19,281 nucleotides of DNA from assembly GCA_036939355.1 (NCBI GenBank), contig JALLAP010000384.1, forward strand, positions 1 to 19,281, read 5' to 3'. The notes beneath the pieces were generated by a model that was given only the letters and a program-made list of their open reading frames with translations, was not told where the DNA came from and searched no databases. Origin of the DNA: Thalassiosira profunda. Taxonomy: Eukaryota; Bacillariophyta; Thalassiosirophyceae; Thalassiosirales; Thalassiosiraceae. The position numbers and the translations under genes are program-made. This document shows, in pieces, positions 7,904-17,200 of this stretch. How positions within the stretch are numbered: position 1 is the first letter of the stretch; each line of letters starts with the position of its first letter.

Positions 7904-10321
7904 CTAAACCGATTGCGTCCACAACTTCATTCGCCGCTCTAGGACGCGCGTCCGAGCAAGCTCGACCTCTTCGTCTAAACCAGTTGGCTTTTGAGGTTCG
8001 GAGTTTGCAGCCTTATCCTCAGTGTCGTCTGCGACGTCGCTGTCGGTGTCAAATCCCTCATCTTCGCTCGAGGCTTCATTACGCAGAATCGCCTCTGCGC
8101 TCAAGGGCTGGCCGGTGGCTGCATCTATCATCGATTCGGGCAGGAGATGACGCAGAGGCGGGCTGGGCTTTTCCCAAAGCGTTTCCCCAGTCTCGATGTG
8201 CACCCAGCAATCGACGTCGTTCCAGTCGTCCCACCGCTGCTCCCATTTGCCGAACTGAGGTGGGTGGCAGCAGAGCAATAAATAAGTGACGAGTTGTGGG
8301 CTGCACACCGCTCTGAGAAAGGTAAGACACTCACCTCAATCTTCTCTAAGTTGTACGTGGCCGTCGCGTCCTCATATCGCAGTCTCTCTTCCCTCAGCTG
8401 CCTCCGTGCTTCCCTCCTGTCTGCTCTCTTGGATTGCTCTACGAGGTTTCGCCAGCATTGAAAGACTTGATCCGTCGTGACGCCGAGCCAGCTTTTCATT
8501 ATCCACCGAACCGTTCGGTTGCCTTCCAGCACCTTCTGCTGTCTTGCCGAGACCTGGCCATGAATGTACTCTGCTCTGACCTCTTCTTGAAGTTGCCTCA
8601 GCTCGTCTTGGCGGCTCTTTCTTCCAAAACTGCTCAAATGGAGATGTGAGATTGAGATGGTCACAAACGACAACACCGATAAAAGCAACTCACAGAGAAA
8701 GAAGGGCGGGGATGCCGGACGCAGCAGTGGAAGCTTTGGAGGGCGCCGCCGCCTCCTGCTGCTGCCGTCGTTCGGAGAGCCGCTTCTCAGCCTCGTCGTG
8801 GACCATGATTCTGCCATCGTCGGTCAACAAGAACGCTCTCGCGAGGGCCTCGGCCGCGGCAGCCGCGGCCTCGAGGCGCTGCTCTTCCTCCCGAAGCCGT
8901 CGCTTCTCGCGCATATTCTCTTCGTAGGCCACCTTCATCCTGACAAGAAGCGCGGGTCTCGTGCACATCCACCCACACTTTGGCGGGATGCACACCTGCG
9001 TCCGCTGCCCCGTCTGCACGCACGAACAACGGCGAAATGTGGCTTTGGACATACGCTTGACGATGGAGCCTGCTGCGTCGCGGAAGCCAAAGAGAGCCTG
9101 CTCCACTTCGCTGCGTTCAAACGGGAACGATTGGATTCCGTGATTGAGAGCGTCTTCGCTGCTCCACATCTCTCTCAATTGTGGCAGAAAGACACTCCAC
9201 AAGGCGTCGGGAGGAAACTGAAAGCACTCGCCATTGACGCGAAACAAAGACTCGTGCAGATCGCCGCCTATCCTGTGCCGCTGGACCAAGCTTAGAACCT
9301 CTTCCAAGCTCTGCACAATGCGCCTTACCCTCGCCATCTTCTGCGACTGGAGTCGGTTTCGACTCCACCGCATGATTTCCTCCGCGCCCAAGACGAGCGT
9401 CGAGACGGGTGGGTAGATCATGTCCACGTTTCCTTCGAGCTTTATGTCTCGGAGCCGAACCAGTCGGTGAAAGTTGGGTGGAAGGGCTGCCAACCGGTTG
9501 TAGTCCAGCCAGAGGCATCGCAAAGACGAAATCTCCACTAATGAGTCTGGCAGGACAGTGATTCTATTCCTACTTGCTTTGAGAACTTCCAAGCAGCGAA
9601 AGCGGCCTCTTCCCAGAGTCGAGTACAGTTCCGTCAGCTGGTTGGACATGATGGAGAGCTGCCTCAGCTTCGGCATGGACAAGACGCAATCGGGGAAGAC
9701 GCGAAAGTTGTTGCAATTCAAGTTGACGACCTCGCACGCTAGACGATCAAAGCCGTCGGGTAGTGTCGAGAGCTCATTTGATTCCAGGTTGACGCTCACG
9801 AGGTGACACAAATTGCCCATTTCGTCTGGCAGCGCCACGAGTCTGTTGTTTGCAACGTCGAGCCGAGTCAAACTCACAAGGGCGCCAATGCCCGGCGGCA
9901 GACGCGTCAGGTCATTGCGGAGGAGATTCAGCTGCGACAGTTTGCGGAGTTTGTCGATGCCAGTGATGTCATCAATGGAGTTGGACGCTACCGAGAGGCG
10001 AGTCAGATCGTGGCAATGCTGGCAAATGCCTTCGACAGAGGGGAGGCCAGTGCCGTCCAAGGTGAGCTCTTGCAACTCGCGGCCGCAGACTTGTTGGAAG
10101 TTGTACACTCGCGACGAAACAGTCTTTAGATCGAGCCAGCAGACAGCGACCTTGCATGTTTGTCTGCCCCTCTCACACGCATCTCTCCAACATCTGTCCA
10201 CCTCTTCGTCAGCCCCTGCTGCCGCGATGGCTTCGGCTTTGTCGCGGTCATTGCGGTGACGTTCGTGAAGTCTTGCGGCCAGCAGTCGCCGCTGGGCGGC
10301 GTCGTGGAGCCAGCGGCTCAT
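7904..10321 (-). CDS. Leucine-rich repeat protein with Cys cluster, coiled coil and WW domain (function unknown)
   Basis: Three exons: 10321-8694, 8629-8335 and 8254-7904, giving 757 residues. Residues about 83-300 hold roughly nine LRRs of the LxxLPxxhGxLxxLxxLDhxxN type (e.g. LTRLPPGIGALVSLTRLDVA), closed by a GNVDMIYPPVSTLVLGAEEI cap. A segment near 432-453 has five cysteines (C432, C434, C444, C449, C453) just before a long Glu/Arg/Lys/Ala-rich coiled coil (about 465-530). The second exon is basic and helical (RRLREERLRYEDATATY). The third exon opens with a WW-like fold: W645, then CWVHIETGETLWEKP with W668 and P671. An acidic Asp/Glu/Ser tail follows. There is no signal peptide or membrane segment, so it is probably intracellular. 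LRR and WW modules bind proteins or proline-rich peptides; no enzyme motif is visible. The start is the first ATG (A at -3); the frame upstream of it has no other Met. It shares a 294-bp divergent promoter with the secreted cysteine-array gene. Confidence 0.85.
8255..8334 (-). other. LRR gene intron 2 (80 nt)
   Basis: The donor is ATTGAG|GTGAGT at 8334 and the acceptor is CACCTCAG|TTC ending at 8255. Phase 0, joining NLEKIE to FGKWEQRWDDW just ahead of the WW-like domain. Confidence 0.85.
8630..8693 (-). other. LRR gene intron 1 (64 nt)
   Basis: The donor is CTTTCTCT|GTGAGT at 8693 and the acceptor is TTGAGCAG|TTTT ending at 8630. Phase 2 (CT + T gives Leu), joining GIPALLS-L to FGRKSRQDEL. 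It is the shortest intron in the window. Confidence 0.85.
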
Positions 10322-10615
10322 CTTGTCTTTGTTGGCTCTATTGCTTCCTGCCAAAGCCAAGCTACGCAGACGAGCGCAAAGGGGTGGGGGTGAGAAGGCA
10401 CACTACGGGGGCTGGCCGGAGTTTGGATGTCGCCTCAAAATTTTCCCTCGAAATTTCAAATCACTCTGGAATTTTGAGCGTGGCTGCTGAGGACACGATA
10501 AGCCACTGGCCAGCGAAGAGCAAGAAGCCCTGGCTTCAGGCAGAGTCGGATTCTGTCTGAAGGAGAGAATGCATGACGCCACAGGAGGCCCTGAGTGGGC
10601 TTTGAGTACAACAGT
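10322..10615. promoter_or_regulatory. Divergent promoter between the LRR gene and the secreted Cys-array gene
   Basis: A 294-bp head-to-head region. It contains an imperfect inverted repeat CTCAAAATTTTCC (10434-10446) / GGAATTTTGAG (10468-10478), with the palindrome GAAATTTC (10450-10457) between its arms. A short upstream frame at 10573-10605 starts with the same nine bases (ATGACGCCA) as the main start at 10616. No TATA box can be assigned. Confidence 0.5.
10573..10605 (+). other. Candidate upstream ORF in the Cys-array gene leader
   Basis: ATG at 10573 opens a 10-codon frame ending in TGA at 10605, 10 nt before the main ATG at 10616 and in another frame. If transcription starts upstream of 10573 this uORF could lower translation of the main gene. 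The transcript start is unknown. Confidence 0.3.
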
Positions 10616-12950
10616 ATGACGCCAACATTGTTGCTTATACTCGCATTGGTATCAGCCTCTCTGGCGCTCCATCAAGAGCCAGCGCCCCTCCGCGGATACA
10701 CGTGCAAGCCTTCAACAGAACAGGATGCCCAGCGGCCATGTGAGCTCTGCCCAATCGGCTTCTTCTGCCGCGATGAGCACACAATGCTGCCTTGCGGGGG
10801 CGCCGATGTCTTTTGTCCCATCGGCAGCGTCGAACCCACGCCAGTGTCCGACGGTTTCTACACGGTGGGGCTGGCAGAGGACGCCGGAGAGGAGCGCAGA
10901 GGCGATCAGAAGCAGTGCGAGGCAGGTCATTTTTGCGTAGGGGGGATCAGCCGTGTTTGCCCCGAGGGATTCTACTGTCCTGATCCGGGCACGACGGCGC
11001 CTCTCGAGTGTGGCAACCCATCCGTCTTTTGCGAGGAAGGCTCGGTTCAGCCAACCCAAGTGAGGCAAGGCTTCTTTTCCATTGGCGGCACCAACAGCAC
11101 GCGTACTGGCCAACAAGAGGCACCACCCGGCCATTACGCCAGCGGCGGCATTGTCAAGCCCTGCCGCGAAGGCCACTTTGGATCCAGCGAAGGATTGTTT
11201 GACGATAGCTGCGACGGAATTTGCGAGGCGGGATGGTTTTGTCCTGAGGCTTCGATCAGCCCGAACCAGTTTGCTTGCGGAGGGCCAGAGCACTACTGCC
11301 CGCCAGGCTCCTCCGCGCCTAAGCTCGTTCAGGTTGGGCACTACACGAGCACCGAAGAGGAGCCTTGCGGGCCAGGATTGATTCGAGATCCCAGCCACAC
11401 AGACGAACTGTCGGAAGTGTCGCCCATTGCCCTCTCGAGGACGAAGGGAGAATGCGTGCCTTGCCAAGAGGGAACGTACTCGCCTCACTCTGGAGACGAT
11501 GCTATTAAGTGCAAGAGCTGCGGCTCAAACGCCGAGAGCACTCCGGAAAGAATCACATGCGCCTGCCACCAATCCGCCACCGACAGAGCCAAGTTTGGAG
11601 AGTTGTACTTTGATCCTCACAACTCTACATGCTACTACGTTTCTGAGCCTCCACCGGACGACGTCTATGAGGCCGGAATGCAATTCACCAAGAGCAAAGA
11701 AGTGCCCTGTGACGAGGGTCACTTCTGTCGAGAGGGGATTAGGTACAAATGCCGCGGTGGGCGCTACGGCGAGAGTGCTCTCGAGACCAACGAAGATTGC
11801 AGCGGTCCGTGCGCGGCCGGCCACTGGTGCGGGGAAGCCAGCACGAGACCAACGCAGAACCAGTGCGGCGGCCCACACGTCTACTGTCCTGCCGAATCCG
11901 CCTCGCCCATTTACACCAGCGAGGGATATTACACCGATGAAGACGATCCACAAGATGCGAAAACAACACAGCACCTTTGTCCGCCGGGCTTCTTTTGCCA
12001 GGAGGGTCTGCGGCATCCGTGCGAGGCTGGTAGCTACGGAGCCTCTGCTGGTCTGAGCGACGAATCTTGCGACGGCAGTTGCCTCGAGGGCTATTTCTGC
12101 CCCAGCGCCAGCGTCTCTCCCACACAACACCCGTGCGGCAACTCCACCGTGTATTGCCCGGCGGGCTCTAAGCTGCCAAGCCTCGTACAAGATGGATACT
12201 ATTCGGCTCCGGAGAACGAGGTCGTCGTTGCTGACTATTACTCTGGGCCAAACTCGACCCAACAGATTCAAGGTGAGCACCATTCTCGAGCGTTGTGCTT
12301 TGCATCATTGGAAGCTGTGGCCTCTCGCTCACCAGCATTCTCTCCACTCTCAAGTCCAATGCGAAGTTCGCTACTTCTGCCAGGGCGGTGTCAAGTACTC
12401 TTGCCCCGCGGGGACCTTTGGAAGCAAGCCCGGAGCCTCGGAGGTCTCAGATTGCGAACCTTGTCGCCCAGGCACCTTCTGCCCCTCTCATCCAGGGCCA
12501 CCAACGGTGGAGGGCACACAGCATTTATGCGGAGACGCGCACGTGTATTGCCCAGAAGGATCGTCCGAGCCGCTGGACGTTGATCTCGGACACTACTCCA
12601 TCACTGAATATGAGGAGGCGAAGGAAGACCCAGCCTACGCCGACCAACGAACCGCCCAAGTGGAATGCCAACCAGGTTATTGGTGCGAGGGTGGCATAAA
12701 GCGACCCTGCCCCAGCGGGACGTACGGCGAGGCCTCGGGCCTTGCGAGCGATGCCTGCAGCGGGCTGTGTCCCCGGGGATATTTTTGTCCTGAGGCCTCG
12801 CTGCGCCCTCTGCGGTGTGCACCGGGGGCGTACAGCACCGGCGGCGCCAGCGACTGCACCTCGTGCGAGGTTCCTGCGAGCGTGCCCGCCGATGTCATCA
12901 ACTCCATGTGCCGAGACGACCGGTCGTGCTGTCTGGATGTGTTTGGGTAA
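10616..12950 (+). CDS. Secreted cysteine-rich repeat protein (GCC2/GCC3 / ephrin-receptor-like modules)
   Basis: Exons 10616-12272 and 12355-12950 joined in phase 1, giving 750 residues. The start MTPTLLLILALVSASLALHQ is a clear signal peptide, probably cleaved near residue 17. The rest is a tandem cysteine array. About 12 copies of C-x2-[GR]-x2-C (CPIGFFC, CEAGHFC, CPEGFYC, CDEGHFC, CLEGYFC, CPRGYFC and others) alternate with six copies of a CG-x3-[VH][FY]C-x3-[SG]-x2-P-x5-G-[FYH] module. The larger period is about 110 residues. This resembles the GCC2/GCC3 (PF07699-type, TNFR/EGF-like) domains common in protist surface and extracellular proteins. No transmembrane segment or kinase follows, so the predicted product is fully secreted or wall/matrix-associated, perhaps adhesive; that role is inference. 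ATG 10616 is the first Met of the frame and has A at -3. A weak GGGTAATT at the stop could be a splice donor, so the C-terminus is slightly uncertain. Confidence 0.83.
12273..12354 (+). other. Cys-array gene intron (82 nt)
   Basis: The donor is ATTCAAG|GTGAGC at 12273. The acceptor CCACTCTCAAG ends at 12354. Phase 1 (G + TC gives Val), producing TQQIQ-VQCEVRYFCQGG, which matches the repeat pattern seen elsewhere (QKQCEAGHFC, AQVECQPGYWC). Confidence 0.85.
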
Positions 12951-13203
12951 TTCGATAGAAGTAGGAGTACCTATTTACTGCCTCACAACAAATGCACCGG
13001 CGACTGATGCATCTTCACTCCACCAGTGAAGTTGTATTGCTGCTTGCAGACATCATTGATGCACCGTCTAATCCACAGAGCCAGCAGCCAAGCCAAAATA
13101 TCCCCAGATTTTTCGCTCCCCCAATCCAGAGTGATGCCATTCTTTCTGCATCGCAATCCACCTCAGCATTCCACCCCAGCACTCTCTCCCCCCACTGTTT
13201 GGA
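12951..13203. terminator. Convergent 3' region between the Cys-array gene and the BAG gene
   Basis: A 253-bp tail-to-tail spacer. Open frames here are short and show no domain signature. Both transcripts probably terminate here. No clear polyadenylation hexamer could be chosen. Confidence 0.4.
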
Positions 13204-13731
13204 CTACGGGTCCAACCCCCGCTTGTCCTCCTCGCTCTTCCTCGCCACCTCCTCGGCCTTCTTGATGGTCGCCTTTCGCATCTTCCGCAATGCCTCCGAA
13301 CCGTGCGTCTCCACCCCGTCGATCTTGCAGCAAATTTGTATAATCAGCTCCTGTACGAGCTTGTTCTCCATTTCCCGACTGCGCCTCCCCCGATCGACCT
13401 TGTCAATTTCGGCATTGAGGTCGTTCAATTTGGATATCCCCTCCTGGTCGTGCTGGTACTGCGGCGTGTGGAGCAGCAATATTTTCGTCCGGTCCTCGAG
13501 GCCGATGCCCATGCTGACGATGCTGTTCCCGTCCATGATCGTTGGGCCCAGCACGCAGGCGTCGTCGTCCAAGCGCTTCCTTTTGGCCACGAGCCTTTGA
13601 TATCCCGCCGGCAAATCTATCCGCTCTGCAATCTCCTCCTTCAAATCGCCCAGGGTGGAGGCCGGATCGGCGTCTAGTTCGAAGTGATGGCCCAGCCCTG
13701 CTACCCTGAGGCGTATTGTTTCCTGGCTCAT
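13204..13731 (-). CDS. UBL-BAG domain co-chaperone (BAG1-like)
   Basis: A single exon of 175 residues. Residues 1-90 look like a ubiquitin-like domain (IRLRVAGLGHHFELDADPAS, LGDLKEEIAERIDLPAGYQ, GNSIVSMGIGLEDRTKILLL). Residues about 98-165 form a short BAG helical bundle (LNDLNAEIDKVDR, VQELIIQICCKIDGVETHG, ALRKMRKATIKKAEEV), with the K-[IL]-D-G-[IV] turn seen in plant and animal BAG proteins. BAG proteins bind the Hsp70 ATPase domain and promote nucleotide exchange; the UBL links Hsp70 clients to the proteasome. The size is close to a minimal BAG1. ATG 13731 has G at -3. The frame is open upstream to about 14082 but holds no other ATG, so a longer form would need a non-ATG start or an unseen upstream exon. 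It is divergent with the ERCC6L2-like gene. Family call secure; exact orthology not claimed. Confidence 0.88.
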   Translation of the reverse strand: MSQETIRLRVAGLGHHFELDADPASTLGDLKEEIAERIDLPAGYQRLVAKRKRLDDDACVLGPTIMDGNSIVSMGIGLEDRTKILLLHTPQYQHDQEGISKLNDLNAEIDKVDRGRRSREMENKLVQELIIQICCKIDGVETHGSEALRKMRKATIKKAEEVARKSEEDKRGLDP

Positions 13732-14293
13732 GGCGTTTATGAGAGGGCGAGGGGCTGCGGAGGGGCGAAGAGGGCTGGGGCCGATCGTGTTGCAAAGCAA
13801 GGCCGAGTTGTTGGTCGACGCGCTGCAAGCGGCTGGGGCTGGTCGATGTTGCAATGCAATGGCCGCGTCGGTCGAGGCAGAGGAGCGTGCAAGGTAGATC
13901 TGCAAGTGCTTGTTGCAAGGGGGGCAAGCAAGGGGCGGCCGGCCGTGCTCCTGGGGTATCGTACGTTTCAATAAAGATGTTGTGTCTGCGCACGCATTTT
14001 CACACAGAGAGTTAGTTGGAGTGAGCGCTTCGAAACGGCACCCCCAGATACAATTCCCTGTCTCAGAACGAGAGGCAAGCACCCCAGCAGGACTGCAGGA
14101 GCTGCCAGAAGGGCGGGAGCCGCACCCTCGGCGGTGTCAATCGGTAGCAGCGGCGTGCCCCTGTTGCGGCGGATAGCGCTGGGCTTGCGGCGGGTCTGCG
14201 GCGACAGCATTTTTTTCGCGTCTACCAACGTCAACGCTGGCTCCCGCGCTCTGCATTCACCTCCACACCGCAACTACCGCGCAGCTTCCCACC
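13732..14293. promoter_or_regulatory. Divergent promoter between the BAG gene and ERCC6L2
   Basis: A 562-bp head-to-head region with the start sites of both genes. It holds a T-run followed by CGCG near 14212-14222, and a TTCAATAAAG string near 13968 that is unlikely to be a polyadenylation signal because no + strand gene ends there. I found no open frame with domain content and no firm core promoter element. Confidence 0.45.
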
Positions 14294-17200
14294 ATGTCCT
14301 CCAGCGAGGACGACGGCGGGTCCCTCGGCGACCGGCCCCCCGCCTACTCCCAATTCACCCAAATGGAGGACCTGGACGACGCCCTGCGCAAAAATAGAGG
14401 GGCCGCCCGCGCCGAGCGAAGGCGCCAGATCGAGGAGCGGCGCCAACTCGAGGAGCGCCGAAGGAAGGAGAAGATGAGGCGCAAGCGCGGGGACGACGCT
14501 TCTTCGTCGGGCTCGGCGGATTTGTTGTTGGAGGGGTCGCCGCTCCCGTCGCCGGCGGGGTCGCCGGCCCCCGACGAGGGGAGGGACTCGCCCTCCCCCC
14601 TGCGCACGTCCCGAATCTCCAACCGGGGGAGGAAAAACAATGCCGCGGACAATAAATCTTCCGGGGGGGGATCGCCCTCGCCCAACCGCGTCCAGTGGCG
14701 GCCCAAGTACGACAGCTCCGACGATGAGGGGGCGCGGTGGAAGCCAAAGTACGACAGCGGGTCGGACGACGATAGAGCGAGAGGCGGTGGGGGAGCGCGC
14801 CGGCAATTGCTGAATGGGAGCAACGACAATGGCAACCATGCTGCGGCGGGGAGGAAAAGCGCATGGGACACCAACAATGCCAACAATAGCAATGCCGCGG
14901 CCAAAGCGTCGCCTCTGCAGAGGAAGCGGCCGTGGGGCGACGATTCGGACGACGATGACAACATGCCGGGCCGGGGGAACTCCCAATCGACCGCGGCAAA
15001 GGTCACCACCGATCGAAAGACCGCACATAAAGTGGCCTTTGCGCGGAGGTTTGGCGCCGATTCGGAGAGCAGCAGCGACGACGACATGGAGGCCCTGCGG
15101 AAGGGGGTGCGGGAGCGGAACAAAGCGAAGGCCGAGGCGGCGGCCCGGGCCAACAAGGCCGGCTCTCCGAGGGCCAAGCTGATGGGCAGATCGTCCCCCC
15201 CAAAGAAAAGGGAGGAGGAGGCCCAGCGCCCCTCCCCCGCCAAAGCCGCCCCAAAGCGATCGCGCATGCGCCTCGCGGCGGACTCGAGCGACGACGACGA
15301 CGACGATTTTCAGGAGGTCCTGCGGAAGCGCCTGCGGAAGAAGAGGGAAGCCGAGGAGGCCGTGCGCCGGGCCGAGCGGGAGGCGGCGAAGCGGCACAAT
15401 CCCCTCGATTTGGAGCGGCGGGAGCGGGAGGCGATGGAGGAGGCCCGGGAGCGGGATCAAACTCGCCCGCGGGCCTCCCCTGCCAAACCCTCCAGATCGC
15501 ACGCCGGGGCCGGGGGATTGGAGGGAAAGGAAATCGTCGTGGGAGACGACGACGCCAAGAGCATTTCCGACATGGGGGACAGCGCCGCCAAGCGGGGGGT
15601 GTCGCCGGGCGGGGCGCGCTCGCCCAAAAAGCCGTCGCGGGGGACGTACAAGCGACGGGGGAGCCACAAAGAGGACGGCAGCGGCGACGAGGGCGATTCC
15701 CCCCAGAAGAAGCAGCGGTATTTGAGCCACCAGGAGCCGCTGTGGAACAACCAGGGCGGAGGGGGAGGGAGGAACACCGACGACGACGACGGGCTGTGGA
15801 GCGACCCCGAAGAGGAAAAGAAGGCGGGGAGCGACAGCGACGACGCCGGGAAGAAGAAGCGGGGGCGGGGGAGGAGGCCGCCGAAGCCGGGCGGGGCGAC
15901 GCAGCCGAAGAAGCGCGCGCGGCCCACGAAAGCGACGGCAGCGGGGACGGACGGGGGGAGCAGCGGCGACGAATCGAGGAAGGCGCCCAAGCCGCGGAAG
16001 AAGCCGGCGGCCAAGAAGGCGCACCGGCGCCGGTCCGCCTCCGACTCGGAGGACGATGCAAAAAAGAAGCGATCGGGCGGCACCGGACGCTGGGCGAGCG
16101 TGTACGGCAACGAGAGCATGGACGACGCGTCCGCGTCGGAGGACGAGGTGGAACGGCAGGAGCGCCGATTGAANGTACGGCAACGAGAGCATGGACGACG
16201 CGTCCGCGTCGGAGGACGAGGTGGAACGGCAGGAGCGCCGATTGAAGCCGGAGTTTGCGAATCCCAAGCTCGGACCGCCGGCGCCGCTGGTGCCGTTCGT
16301 GCTGTCGAAGAAGTGGCGGCGGGGCGACCCTCTCCTTACCAGCAGTGGGGGGCAGGGGGGAGACGACGCCGAGGGCGACGACGATCGCAAGCCGGCGGCC
16401 GCAGGCGAGGACGACGACGACGTCGACCGGGTGCCCGCCTCGATCAACCGCTACCTCCAGGAGTACCAGCGGTACGGCATCCAGTTCATTTTCTCCTCCG
16501 TCAGCCACGGCAAGGGCTGCGTCCTGGGGGACGACATGGGATTGGGCAAGACGGTCCAGCTCATCTCCCTCATGGCGGCCTTGCTGAAGAAGACGGGGAC
16601 GGGATTGGACGGGCTCGCCATCAAGAAGCACCGGGCGAAGGTGGTGAAGGAGCTCCGGGCGCGGGAGGACACTAAGCGCCAGGCATTGTTGGACGGCTTT
16701 GGCATCAAGGACGATTCTGCGCGGAAGGAGGACGGCGAGCGTCCGCCTTTTACCCCCATCCTCATCATTGTCCCGCCGAGCGTGGTCAAGAACTGGCAGG
16801 TGAGAGACCGTGGGCCTTTGGAATTGCTCTCATACACTTTGATTGCAGATGCACCTCTAATGTCATCCTTGCACCTTTACCAGAACGAGTTCGAGACGTG
16901 GGGCCACTTCGACGTGGGCGTCTACCAAGGCTCGAACCGCGAGAAGGCGCTCGAGCGGATCAAGGACGGGCGGGATTCCATCCTCATCACGGGCAAGAGC
17001 CTCTTCGTCAGGGCCAGCGACTGGGACGAAATCGCCAAGGTCCAGTGGAGCCTCTGCATCGTGGACGAGTTCCACGAGTTCAAGAACGGCAAGTCGCAGG
17101 GCTACCTGCGGCTGGCCGACCTGCGCGACAACTCGGGATGCCCTGTCATTGGGATGACAGGAACCTNACCAACAGAGGAACCTTGATGCAAAACAACCAC

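Noticed and set aside
10595..10615. GTG start for the Cys-array gene
   Set aside because: ATG at 10616 directly begins an ideal signal peptide; the seven codons before it add nothing.
13966..13976. AATAAA as a polyadenylation signal
   Set aside because: No + strand gene ends near it; it lies in the divergent promoter between the BAG and ERCC6L2 genes.
14231..16447. Very long open frames (over 500-700 codons) on the minus strand opposite ERCC6L2 exon 1
   Set aside because: They are Arg/Pro/Leu-rich translations of a GC-rich, low-complexity sense exon, have no domain, and cross the N16174 artefact. They are antisense shadows.
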